Assembly: GCA_024743115.1 (NCBI GenBank)
Contig: JANSXC010000013.1
Span: 62,001-126,000 of the forward strand
Direction of reading: 5' to 3'
Length of the DNA: 64,000 bases
DNA from: a bacterium
GTDB taxonomy: Bacteria > Planctomycetota > UBA1135 > UBA2386
The position numbers and the translations under genes were made by a program. Below are positions 25,230 to 33,038 of the stretch, piece by piece (the stretch's first letter is position 1; each line of letters opens with the position of its first letter). The notes below the pieces were generated by a model. That model saw only the letters and a program-made list of their open reading frames with translations. It made no database searches and was not told where the DNA came from.

Positions 25230-26922
25230 GCAGCCCCCCTCGATGCCGGCCCTCGTCACGGCAGCGGCCCTGGCCGCCACCGCTCCCGTCGTTCTCGCGC
25301 AAACCGAAACGACGGCCGCGACCGAGACCACGACACCCCACGTCCTGGTCGACACCGTCGGCCCGGACGGCTGGCGAATCCGGTTCGGCCCGACCAACCT
25401 CGGCAGCCTGCTCGAGTCGGAACAAGGCCGCGAACTCTGGCAGCCGGTGGTCGACCCGATGCTCGCGGCGTGGGCCGAACTCACCGCCGACGAGACCGAG
25501 TTCGATGCGCTGCGCACTCGACTCCTGAGCTACGGCGGCCGCATCCGGATCGGCGCGTGGATTGGTGACGAGCACCGCATGGGCCGCGACGAACCCGCCG
25601 CGACGATCGCGTTCGTGCTCTATCCCGACGGCCGCAGCGACCTCGCCGCGATCGGCGAGGACCTGCGCGAAACGCTCTATCAATCGATCCCCGGCGACTG
25701 GCGCGAGGTGCAGGTCGACGACACGACGGTGACTGCGCGCAACGGTGCCGAGTTCCTCGTGAGCGAGCCGCGCCTCGAGAACGGCCGCCTCGTCGTCGCG
25801 GCCTCGAGCACCGACGACCTGGCGCTCGCATTCACCCGGGCGAGATCCCTGGCGGTCGATCTCGGCGAGCCCCTACGCCCCGACTCGCCGGCGCTGACCG
25901 CGCGGATCGACTTCGCACAGCTCATCGCAACCGCGATCGCCAACGAACCCGGCTCGGACGGCGCGATCATGAAAGCGCTCGGGCTGACGACCGTCGACGT
26001 CGGCAAGATCACCCTCGGCACCGCGGGGCCGCGGGTGCTGCTCGAGTACGCGCAACAGTTCACGCAGGACGACCGGGGCTTGTTCAGCGCGTTCCTGCCG
26101 GCGACGCAGACCGTCCCGATTCTGCTACAGGCCGTCGGCGAAGGCTCGTGGACCGTCGGCCACTTCGACTGTGGCAAGCTCTACGACTGCGTGCTCGAAG
26201 CAGTGGCGGCCGCGATGGCGCCCGATGATGAGGATCTGGCCGCGGACATCAAAGAGTCACTCGGTGTAGACCCCGCAACGGATCTGCTCGCGCACATGAC
26301 CGATGAAGTCATGCTGTGGCTGCCGGAGCCCGACAGCTACGACGACGGCATCGATCGGACCCCGTGGGCACTGACGTTTCGACTGAAGGACGACGGTGCG
26401 TTCGCCAAGGGGCTGTTCAAGATGCTTCCGCAGGCACGGCCGTTCCTGCAGCGCGAGCGCAGCGAGCAGCACGAAGATGTCGAGTTGTTCCGCTACGGCA
26501 ACATGATCGGTTACGACCTCTGGCTCGCAGCCGGCCGCGGCGTCTTCACTATCGCGGGCGGCCGCGGCGCCGAGGACCGCCTCGCCGAGGTGCTCGATCG
26601 GTGCAAGAACCTGCCGGCAGAACTGGCCGCGGACCAACAGCGACCGGCCGACTTCGCGACACTCGCCCGCCACCTGCCGCCGGGTTGCCACGGCTATGCG
26701 AAGGGCAGCGCCACGAACATAGTCAGCCTGCCGACCTCACTATGGTTCGAACTGCTGCAGGAAGTCCTACCGATCCCGATCCCGCGGCCGAGCCTCGATC
26801 CTGACGAAGACGCCGAGCGCCGCGAAGAGCTCGACGAGCTGCTGCAGGCCCACCGGCTCGACGTCGCCCGTAGCGCGACCGGCTACGCCGATCGCACGTG
26901 GCGACTGCGGTTCTTCTGGTAG
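25228..26922 (+). CDS. Secreted protein of unknown function
   Basis: The 564-residue product (ATG 25228, or 25243 five residues later) begins with a signal peptide (LVTAAALAATAPVVLAQ). The remainder is an acidic alpha/beta protein with repeated segments such as RIRFGPTNLGSLLESEQG and HMTDEVMLWLPEPDSYD and no recognisable catalytic motif, repeats or membrane segments. I do not recognise the family; large paralogous sets of such exported proteins are common in Planctomycetota (general knowledge). It is divergent from the PepSY-associated gene with overlapping start codons, and convergent with the fusion protein gene at a 19-base gap. No ribosome-binding site is visible before either start. Confidence 0.7.
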   Translation: MQPPSMPALVTAAALAATAPVVLAQTETTAATETTTPHVLVDTVGPDGWRIRFGPTNLGSLLESEQGRELWQPVVDPMLAAWAELTADETEFDALRTRLLSYGGRIRIGAWIGDEHRMGRDEPAATIAFVLYPDGRSDLAAIGEDLRETLYQSIPGDWREVQVDDTTVTARNGAEFLVSEPRLENGRLVVAASSTDDLALAFTRARSLAVDLGEPLRPDSPALTARIDFAQLIATAIANEPGSDGAIMKALGLTTVDVGKITLGTAGPRVLLEYAQQFTQDDRGLFSAFLPATQTVPILLQAVGEGSWTVGHFDCGKLYDCVLEAVAAAMAPDDEDLAADIKESLGVDPATDLLAHMTDEVMLWLPEPDSYDDGIDRTPWALTFRLKDDGAFAKGLFKMLPQARPFLQRERSEQHEDVELFRYGNMIGYDLWLAAGRGVFTIAGGRGAEDRLAEVLDRCKNLPAELAADQQRPADFATLARHLPPGCHGYAKGSATNIVSLPTSLWFELLQEVLPIPIPRPSLDPDEDAERREELDELLQAHRLDVARSATGYADRTWRLRFFW

Positions 26923-26941
26923 CCCTGACGAGCGTCCCCGC

Positions 26942-29014
26942 TCAGCGACCCGCGCGCGGCGGCGCCGCGTGATCGCCGCCCTTGGCCCCGCCTGCCGCCG
27001 CGATCGGCCGACGCACCCGGGCGAAGAAATCCCAGATCGCCTGGCTGGCATCGAAGTCGAACACCGGGTCGCGCAACATGGGCCCGGGCGCAACGCGGCT
27101 GCCCGGCCACGCATGGCCGCCGCCAGGTAGCGTAATGACCTTCACCGGCACGGTACTCAGGCCACTGCCCTTCTCGCGATCGTAGGTGTCGATGGTCACG
27201 CCCTTGCGGGTCGAGTCGACCACGCGTTCGGGGTAGGCCACGAGCCCATTGCGCGCGACGTAGTAGTCGATCGCCGCCTGCACCGAAGCATCCTCGCGAC
27301 GCCGGGCGCGGCCGATCGCGCGGTCGGGACGACCGCCCTCGAACTTCACGTGCTCGTCGGCCGTGCCATGAACGAGCATGACTGCGACCGGCGTATCGGT
27401 TTCGCTCGCGGTGTAGTTCATCGCGCCTGCGACGACCGCGATCCCGGCAAACAGATCCGCGGCATCACGCGCGAGTCGGTGACACATCATGCCGCCGTTG
27501 CTGTGACCGACGACGAACACGCGCGTGCTGTCGATCGGCACCCGGCGCGCGATGTCGCGCACGACCTCTCGCAAGAAGCCGACGTCGTCGACGTCGTGGT
27601 CCTTGGCGTAGACGGGCAGCACACCGTCGTTCCACGTCAGCAGTCGGTGCCGCAGCTTGCCGGTGCCGTCGGGGAAGGCCGCGACGAAACCCTCGCGATC
27701 GGCGATCTCACCGATGCCGGTCACGCGCGCGATGCGTTCGCCGTTGCCGCCACCGCCGTGCAGTACGATCACCAGCGGCATTCCGGGGCTCTGCTTGCCG
27801 CTGGCTTGCTGGTCGGTGGTCGGCTGGTCGGTGGCCGCACCGTTGGCGTCAGTCTGGTGATCGATCGGCGGCACATGCAGGTGGTAGCGCCGCTCGCGGC
27901 CGTCGTGCGACAGCGTGACCAGCTCTTCGACACCGGCGAGCACCGGGCTCTCCGCAACCTCGCGGACCGTGTCCATGACCGCAACGAGACGACCGAAGAC
28001 CCGGCGCACGCGATCCTGCACCGCGAAAACGCCGGCGACGCCGAGATCGAGATCGATCCACGGCGTGAAACCGAACGCCCCCGGATCGGCGACGCGCTGA
28101 CTGCCATTCTCGAGTTCGAAGACCCAGGTGCCGAGGCCGTAGCGCACGGGCTCGGCATCGACGCCGACCGCCCGCACCGGGATCCGCGGATGGACCTGAT
28201 CCTGGAACATCGTCTTGACGCTCTTGGCGCTCAGCACCTGCTGGCCACGCCACTGTCCGCCGTTGACCAGGCACTGTACGAAACGCGAGTAGTCGTCGAG
28301 TGTCGACACGGCGCCGCCCCCCACCCACGGCAGCGGGTGTGTGCCGGGCTTGTCACCGAGCGGCCGCAGGCCACCGAACGCGGTGTCATCGAGTCCGAGC
28401 GGTGACGCAATTCGCGCCGTGAACAGTTCGTGCCAGCTCTTGCCGGTCACGCGCACGGCCGCGGCCGCCGCCACCTGGAACGTCACACCGCCGTAGCGGA
28501 AACCGTCACCGGCATCATGCTGCAGTCCACGATCGGCAGCGGCTTCGGCGAAGTCGTCCATGTCCCACCCGCGCATCCGCCCAGGCAACCGCGCCGGAAA
28601 ACCAGCGGTGCATGCGAGGCATTGGCGCAACGTGATGTCGTCCTTGTCGTCGCGGTCGAACTCTTCGAGGTAGCGCGCGACCGGTGCATCGAGGTCGAGC
28701 GTGCCGTCGTCGACGAGCGTGAGCACGGTCGCAACCGTCAGCCACTTGCTCGCGGAGGCAATCGGCAGTGGATGATCCGCGCCGAGACCACCGTGTTCAC
28801 TGCGGTGCACTTCGCCGTTCTGTCGCAACACGGTCAGCGCTGCGCCCTGGAGCCGCAACCCGCGCACGACCTGATCGACGGCCTTGGTCAGCGACTCGAT
28901 CTCGGCCGCTGCAGCAACAGTCGCCGGCTGCTGCGCCGGCAGCGCAAGAGCTCCTGCGCTGCAAAAGAGCAGCGCACCCGAACCGAAACGGACCAGACTA
29001 CGATGGATCCTCAT
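26942..29014 (-). CDS. Fusion of a serine beta-lactamase-like domain and a PHB-depolymerase/feruloyl-esterase-like alpha/beta hydrolase
   Basis: From the ATG at 29014 the 690-residue exported protein has a signal peptide ending near ALPAQQ. A beta-lactamase-related domain (about 40-345) follows, with the S-x-x-K nucleophile pair Ser87/Lys90 in SASKWL and a Y-G-G at 174-176 in place of Y-x-N. A Q/T/D-rich linker (about 385-410) leads to an LpqC/PHB-depolymerase-like hydrolase (about 412-680). This has the oxyanion segment VLHGGGG, nucleophile elbow GHSNGGMM (Ser505), the acid in HGTADEH and the base in GGGHAWPG. Both triads look intact. Each domain is familiar; the combination suggests an extracellular esterase acting on a polymeric or acylated substrate. 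Confidence 0.88.
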   Translation of the reverse strand: MRIHRSLVRFGSGALLFCSAGALALPAQQPATVAAAAEIESLTKAVDQVVRGLRLQGAALTVLRQNGEVHRSEHGGLGADHPLPIASASKWLTVATVLTLVDDGTLDLDAPVARYLEEFDRDDKDDITLRQCLACTAGFPARLPGRMRGWDMDDFAEAAADRGLQHDAGDGFRYGGVTFQVAAAAAVRVTGKSWHELFTARIASPLGLDDTAFGGLRPLGDKPGTHPLPWVGGGAVSTLDDYSRFVQCLVNGGQWRGQQVLSAKSVKTMFQDQVHPRIPVRAVGVDAEPVRYGLGTWVFELENGSQRVADPGAFGFTPWIDLDLGVAGVFAVQDRVRRVFGRLVAVMDTVREVAESPVLAGVEELVTLSHDGRERRYHLHVPPIDHQTDANGAATDQPTTDQQASGKQSPGMPLVIVLHGGGGNGERIARVTGIGEIADREGFVAAFPDGTGKLRHRLLTWNDGVLPVYAKDHDVDDVGFLREVVRDIARRVPIDSTRVFVVGHSNGGMMCHRLARDAADLFAGIAVVAGAMNYTASETDTPVAVMLVHGTADEHVKFEGGRPDRAIGRARRREDASVQAAIDYYVARNGLVAYPERVVDSTRKGVTIDTYDREKGSGLSTVPVKVITLPGGGHAWPGSRVAPGPMLRDPVFDFDASQAIWDFFARVRRPIAAAGGAKGGDHAAPPRAGR

Positions 29015-29149
29015 ACCGACGCTTATCGGCCGATGGGGCCGCGGGGACAGAGCTTTTGTGACCCCGGCCATGCCGTGGCCGAATTCGGGCCGCTGGATCC
29101 GACATCAGCCGCGAAACGCGGGCCGATTCCTCGCGCTGAGATCGTCGTC

Positions 29150-29173
29150 ATGAACACTTCCATGAACACTTCC
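29150..29173 (+). repeat. 12-bp direct tandem repeat containing duplicated start codon
   Basis: ATGAACACTTCC is present twice head to tail, duplicating the start and the first four codons of the small lipoprotein. It looks like a recent slippage duplication. Confidence 0.85.
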
Positions 29174-29287
29174 CTGCGCCGTTTCGTCCGCCCACTCCTC
29201 TTCATCCTGGTGGCATCGAGCTTTGCGGCCTGCCATCTGCACCACCACGGCTGGGGTCGGTGCATTCCGGTCCGCCATTGCCGTTAG
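29150..29287 (+). CDS. Small lipoprotein, hypothetical
   Basis: The 45-residue product has a lysine-poor but arginine-containing N-terminus, a hydrophobic stretch (PLLFILVASSF) and a lipobox A-A-C near residue 28, leaving a 17-residue mature tail rich in histidine (HLHHHGWG). Its first codons are a perfect tandem duplication of a 12-base unit containing an ATG, so there are two possible starts (29150 and 29162). It ends 25 bases before the selenoprotein gene on the same strand. The histidine-rich tail could bind metal; this is inference. Confidence 0.5.
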   Translation: MNTSMNTSLRRFVRPLLFILVASSFAACHLHHHGWGRCIPVRHCR

Positions 29288-29312
29288 TGGTTGGCCGGGT
29301 CAGACTGGGCGC

Positions 29313-29540
29313 ATGAGTATCTCGATCGAGTACTGCGTCGTTTGAAACTACGAACCGCAGGCGGCCAGTCTGGCCGCGACGATTCAGGACCGCCTCCCGG
29401 GCACCAGCGTCGAGCTCATCCCGGGCGGCAAGGGTGACTTCATCGTCAAGACCGGCGGCCAGACGATCTGGGACAAGAAGAGGCGCGAAGGCACCTTTCC
29501 GCCACACGATCGCATCCTCGACCTGCTGGCGAACGGATGA
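29313..29540 (+). CDS. SelW-like selenoprotein (Rdx family), with UGA-encoded selenocysteine at residue 11
   Basis: Reading from ATG 29313, the frame is MSISIEYCVV, TGA at 29343-29345, then NYEPQAASLAATIQ and on to a TGA at 29538. Reading the internal TGA as selenocysteine gives 75 residues with the redox motif C-V-V-U (Cys8, Sec11). The rest matches the thioredoxin-fold SelW/SelT/SelH (Rdx) family: N-Y-x-P-x-A after the motif, V-E-L-I-P-G-G-K-G-D-F, and a final G-T-F-P-P-H-D-R-I-L. Cysteine homologues read Y-C-x-x-C-N-Y at this place. A 7-bp hairpin with a G-starting loop lies 22 bases after the UGA. Ordinary ORF calling misses this gene. The protein is probably a small thiol/selenol oxidoreductase. 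Confidence 0.88.
29361..29377 (+). promoter_or_regulatory. Bacterial SECIS element
   Basis: GCGGCCA and TGGCCGC form a perfect 7-bp stem around a three-base GUC loop. The loop starts 22 bases after the UGA codon and its first base is G. The bacterial SECIS consensus asks for an apical loop 16-37 bases after UGA, a 4-16 bp upper stem and a G in the first two loop positions; all three are met. It would recruit SelB with Sec-tRNA. Confidence 0.82.
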
Positions 29541-29557
29541 TCCCGCGCAGCGGTGTG

Positions 29558-30250
29558 CTACCGCTTCGTGAACTCGAGAAAGTAGTTCTCGCGCAGGCCC
29601 TCGATCGGCTTCTCGGCCGTGAGTTCGAACCCGGCGTCGGTCACCTCCTGTACGACGGTCGCCTTGCCGCAGCGCACGTGACCGAGCGTCCACTCGCGGC
29701 TCACGCCCGGAATACGCTCGAAGTCGACGACGACGAAACGGCCGCCGGGCCGCAGCGCGCGATGGATCGACGCGAGCGTCGATTTCGGATACTCGAAGTG
29801 ATGATAGGTGTCGCAGGTGAAGACAACGTCGACACTCGCCGCATCGAGGTTGACGTCGCGCTCGGTGCAGAGCACGGTTTCAACTTGCGTCATGCCGCGC
29901 CCTTTCGCGCGAGCCGCGAGCCGCGCGACGAACTTGGGCGCGATTTCGACCGCGTAGACCTTGCCGTTCTTCGTAACGTCGCGAGCGAAGAAGTCGACGA
30001 AGATCCCCGTACCCGCACCGACGTCCGCGACCGCCATGCCGTCGCGCAAGCCGACTGCCCGAGCAATGCGGGAACGATGCGCGAACACTTCGCGACTCTC
30101 CGTCTCGAACCGCTCGACGAACTTGTCGACGTCGAGGTCCGGATCCGTGAAGCTCTTGTTGATCCCCGGTTTGACGCTCGCCTCGGGCACCGCGCACGCA
30201 GCGAGCAGGGCGACCGACACGAACGATCCGATGGGCAGGAGCTTCGTCAT
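29558..30250 (-). CDS. SAM-dependent methyltransferase with an N-terminal lipoprotein-like signal
   Basis: From the ATG at 30250 the 230-residue product starts MTKLLPIGSF and has a lipobox-like VALLAACAV, with the candidate acylated Cys19. A class I methyltransferase domain follows with motif I VADVGAGTGIFVDFF, an acidic residue after VYAVEI, and CDTYHHFEYP. SAM is cytoplasmic, so a lipidated exported methyltransferase would be odd; either the signal is real and the enzyme has another role, or the N-terminus is a membrane anchor. The gene is head to head with the SenB-like gene and convergent with the selenoprotein gene (17-base gap). No ribosome-binding site is visible. Substrate unknown. 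Confidence 0.75.
   Translation of the reverse strand: MTKLLPIGSFVSVALLAACAVPEASVKPGINKSFTDPDLDVDKFVERFETESREVFAHRSRIARAVGLRDGMAVADVGAGTGIFVDFFARDVTKNGKVYAVEIAPKFVARLAARAKGRGMTQVETVLCTERDVNLDAASVDVVFTCDTYHHFEYPKSTLASIHRALRPGGRFVVVDFERIPGVSREWTLGHVRCGKATVVQEVTDAGFELTAEKPIEGLRENYFLEFTKR
30237..30241 (+). promoter_or_regulatory. Ribosome-binding site of the SenB-like gene
   Basis: AGGAG lies seven bases before the ATG at 30249 and decides that start over longer in-frame options. It falls inside the coding sequence of the divergent methyltransferase gene. Confidence 0.7.
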
Positions 30251-31238
30251 GCCGCGTAACGTAGCGCTGCCAGGCTCCTCAGTCATCGTAACACCCGCGC
30301 CCCGCGGCACGCGGGCCGGCAACCGCACGACGGCCCTGCGGTGGGCCGGACTGCTGCGGCAACTCGGCATCGACGTGCGAATCACGACCGAATGGCGGCC
30401 GGAACACGCGGGCGACGTGCTGCTCGCGGTCCACGCGGCCAAGACGGCGACCTCGGTCATGCGTTTCGCTGGCGCCAGACCGAATCATCCGATCGTAGTG
30501 CTGCTCGCGGGCACCGACATCTACCCCGAGTTCCACCCCGACGAGACCACGCTTGCGGCACTCGAACGGGCCGACGCCCTGCTCGCACTGCAACCGCGCG
30601 CAATCGACGTGCTGCCGGCTCACTTACGCAGCAAGGCCCGCACGATCATCCAGTCCGCGACGGGCACGCCCGGCGCTCAACCGGACCCGGCGACAGGTGC
30701 CGGGTTCCGCGCGTGCGTGATCGCCCACCTGCGGCCAATCAAGGCACCGCTCCTGCCGTTCGATGCGCTCGACCATGTGCCGACAGACGCCGGCGTCACG
30801 ATCGACCTCGCTGGCCGTGCACTCACAGCCGAACTCGAATCGGCCGCGCACGCGGCCGTGGCGCGCGACCCGCGGCGCCACTGGCTCGGTGAGCTGTCAC
30901 GTCAGGCCACGAAGCGCCTCATCGCCAACAGCCACGCGTGCATCGTGCCATCGACCGGTGAAGGCGGCGCCAACGTCGTGTCCGAGGCACTCGCGGCGGG
31001 CACGCCACTGCTCGCGACGGCGATTCCGGGCAACATCGGACTGCTCGGCGAAGACTGGCCCGGCCTCTTTCCCGCGGACGATGAACTGGCGCTGGGCCGG
31101 CTGCTGGAACGGGCCGCGACCGATTCCGCGTTCTACCACTCCCTGGCCGATCGCACCCTCGCGCTACAGCATCTCGTGGCGCCGGCAAGAGAACGCGTAG
31201 AACTCGAACGCCTGCTGACGGATCTGTTCCCCCGGTAA
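30249..31238 (+). CDS. senB: SenB-like glycosyltransferase (TIGR04348 family)
   Basis: The 329-residue GT-B protein carries the family start VTPAPRGTRAGNRTTALRW (14-32), then DVLLAVHAAKTA, AGTDIYPEF, ALLALQPRAIDVLP and the C-terminal donor-site motif GEGGANVVSEALAAGTP (237-253). This pattern matches TIGR04348, the family of SenB, which makes a selenosugar from a UDP-sugar and selenophosphate in selenoneine biosynthesis. Neither SenA nor SenC/SelD homologues are in the window, so the product is not established. Its position beside a selenoprotein gene supports a selenium role. The start is fixed by the AGGAG at 30237. Confidence 0.78.
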   Translation: MPRNVALPGSSVIVTPAPRGTRAGNRTTALRWAGLLRQLGIDVRITTEWRPEHAGDVLLAVHAAKTATSVMRFAGARPNHPIVVLLAGTDIYPEFHPDETTLAALERADALLALQPRAIDVLPAHLRSKARTIIQSATGTPGAQPDPATGAGFRACVIAHLRPIKAPLLPFDALDHVPTDAGVTIDLAGRALTAELESAAHAAVARDPRRHWLGELSRQATKRLIANSHACIVPSTGEGGANVVSEALAAGTPLLATAIPGNIGLLGEDWPGLFPADDELALGRLLERAATDSAFYHSLADRTLALQHLVAPARERVELERLLTDLFPR

Positions 31239-31263
31239 CCCCACTCTTCACCAGAAGAGCACC

Positions 31264-31542
31264 ATGAACAACCCGTCCTCGACCGTGGATTCCCGCACCG
31301 CCCTCCGCCGCCTGTCCGCGCCGCATGCCCTCGCGTTCGGCAGTCGTCTGCTGGACCGCCAGGGTCCGCATCTGAAGAACCCCGGGCCGATCACGTTCCG
31401 CGAGTTCTTGCGCGTCGCGCGCGAACTCGTGACCCACAAGCCCGAACAGTCGGCGATCTATCTCGCCGCGCTCGTCGCCCTCGACATGACGAGCGAAGAC
31501 TGCATCCTCGCCGACCCGTTCGGCGATCCGTCCAACAACTGA
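31264..31542 (+). CDS. Hypothetical 92-residue protein
   Basis: A small soluble, mostly helical protein whose only notable segment is ITFREFLRVARELVTHKPEQSAIYLAALVALDM. No signal peptide, membrane segment or known motif is visible. It lies 25 bases after the SenB-like gene on the same strand and may be co-transcribed. The last six bases of a short inverted repeat (CTCTTC, ACCA loop, GAAGAG; 31244-31259) double as its ribosome-binding site, so the site could be partly masked. The function is unrecognised. Confidence 0.6.
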   Translation: MNNPSSTVDSRTALRRLSAPHALAFGSRLLDRQGPHLKNPGPITFREFLRVARELVTHKPEQSAIYLAALVALDMTSEDCILADPFGDPSNN

Positions 31543-31557
31543 CCGCGTCGCAGGCGA

Positions 31558-33021
31558 TCAGGCGATCAGCTCTGGTACCGGGTTCGCCCCTTCGGTGCCG
31601 ACGAGCCGCTGATCGAGGCCGGCATAGAAATAGGCGAGGCGATTGGGATCGAGCCCGAGCTGATGCAGGATCGTCGCGTGCAGGTGCTTGACGTGCAGCG
31701 GCCGCTCGACCGCCGCGTTACCGAGCTCGTCGGTCGTGCCGAGCGCCGAACCGCCTTTGATGCCGCCACCTGCAAGCCACATCGTGAAGCCCTTGCTGTC
31801 GTGGTCGCGCCCCGTGCCTTTGGCGTACTCCGCCGTCGGCTGTCGGCCGAACTCACCACCCCAGACGACGATCGTCGAATCGAGCAGTCCACGCTGCTTG
31901 AGATCGGCGAGCAGACCGGCGATCGGCTGATCCGTCGCGCCGGCGTGCTTGTTGTGGTTGATCTCGAGGTCGCCGTGTGCGTCCCAGTTGTGATCGTTGT
32001 GGTTGCCGCCCGAGTAGATCTGGACGAATCGCACGCCGCGCTCGACGAGCCGGCGCGCAAGCAGACACTTGCGGCCGAAGTCTTCGGTCCGCTCGCTGTC
32101 GAGACCGTAGAGTCGCTTCACGTGGTCCGGCTCGTTCGCGACGTCAATCGCCTCGGGGGCGTGCGACTGCATGCGGTAGGCGAGCTCGTAACTCGAAATG
32201 CGCGCCGCCAGATTCGTGTCGTCATAACGCGGCTGCAGGTGCGCCTCGTTCTGCTCCTTGAGAACATCGAGCAGGCGGCGCTGCTCGCGCGCGGTCATGC
32301 CCTTCGGGAGCGCGAGGTCGAGGATCGGCTCCCCGCGGGGACGCAGCACTGTGCCCTGATAGACCGCGGGCATGTAGCCACTGCTCCAGTTCTTGGCGCC
32401 CGAGATCGGGCCGCCGGACTGATCGAGCATGACGACGAAGCCTGGTAGATTCTCGTTCTCGCTGCCGAGTCCGTACGTCACCCACGAACCCATGCACGGC
32501 GCCCCGGACAGGATGCGGCCGCTGTTCATCATCAACATCGCCGAGCCGTGCAGCGGAGACTCGGCATACATGCTGTGCACGAACGCGATGTCGTCGACGC
32601 AGCGACCGACATGCGGGAACAGATCGCTGACGTAACGACCGCACTCTCCATACTGCTTGAACTTCCACTTCGGCCCGACGATGCGACCCTGCTTCTTCGT
32701 GCCGCCACGTCCCTTGGTGTCGACATCGATCGTCTTGCCGTCGAGACCGTAGAGCTTGGGTTTGTAGTCGAACGTGTCGACCTGGCTCGGCCCGCCATAC
32801 ATGAACAGGAAGATGACGGCCTTCGCCTTCGGCGCGTGATGCGGTGCCTTGGGCGCCATCGGGTTGGATCCCCGGTCATCATCGAACGAGCCATCATCCA
32901 GGCGGGCGAACGCGCCGTCGCGCGACATCAGGTCGACGAGCCCGAGCGAGGTGAAGCCCGCCCCGGCCTGCCACAGGAACTCGCGACGCGTGCGGCCGCA
33001 GAACGTGTTCTTCGGGTTCAT
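31558..33021 (-). CDS. DUF1501 family protein with Tat signal
   Basis: The 487-residue protein starts with a twin-arginine signal (TRREFLWQAGAGFTSLGL, about 11-28). It has the sulfatase/alkaline-phosphatase-like DUF1501 core: FMYGGPSQVDTFDYKP, HSMYAESPLHGSAMLMMNSG, VWGGEFGRQPT and GRDHDSKGFTMWLAGGGIKGG. Metal-binding histidines and aspartates of the fold (GRDHD) are present. DUF1501 genes almost always sit next to DUF1549/DUF1553 genes in Planctomycetota, as here with a 17-base gap. The pair is thought to act on extracellular polysaccharides or sulfated substrates, but biochemistry is lacking. Confidence 0.92.
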   Translation of the reverse strand: MNPKNTFCGRTRREFLWQAGAGFTSLGLVDLMSRDGAFARLDDGSFDDDRGSNPMAPKAPHHAPKAKAVIFLFMYGGPSQVDTFDYKPKLYGLDGKTIDVDTKGRGGTKKQGRIVGPKWKFKQYGECGRYVSDLFPHVGRCVDDIAFVHSMYAESPLHGSAMLMMNSGRILSGAPCMGSWVTYGLGSENENLPGFVVMLDQSGGPISGAKNWSSGYMPAVYQGTVLRPRGEPILDLALPKGMTAREQRRLLDVLKEQNEAHLQPRYDDTNLAARISSYELAYRMQSHAPEAIDVANEPDHVKRLYGLDSERTEDFGRKCLLARRLVERGVRFVQIYSGGNHNDHNWDAHGDLEINHNKHAGATDQPIAGLLADLKQRGLLDSTIVVWGGEFGRQPTAEYAKGTGRDHDSKGFTMWLAGGGIKGGSALGTTDELGNAAVERPLHVKHLHATILHQLGLDPNRLAYFYAGLDQRLVGTEGANPVPELIA

Positions 33022-33038
33022 TGGTTCTCGTTCCCGTG

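Noticed and set aside
29343..29345. In-frame TGA read as a stop, making the SelW-like gene a pseudogene or two short ORFs
   Set aside because: The frame, family motifs and length continue past it, and a SECIS hairpin at the correct distance supports recoding. It cannot be excluded without the genome's selenocysteine machinery.
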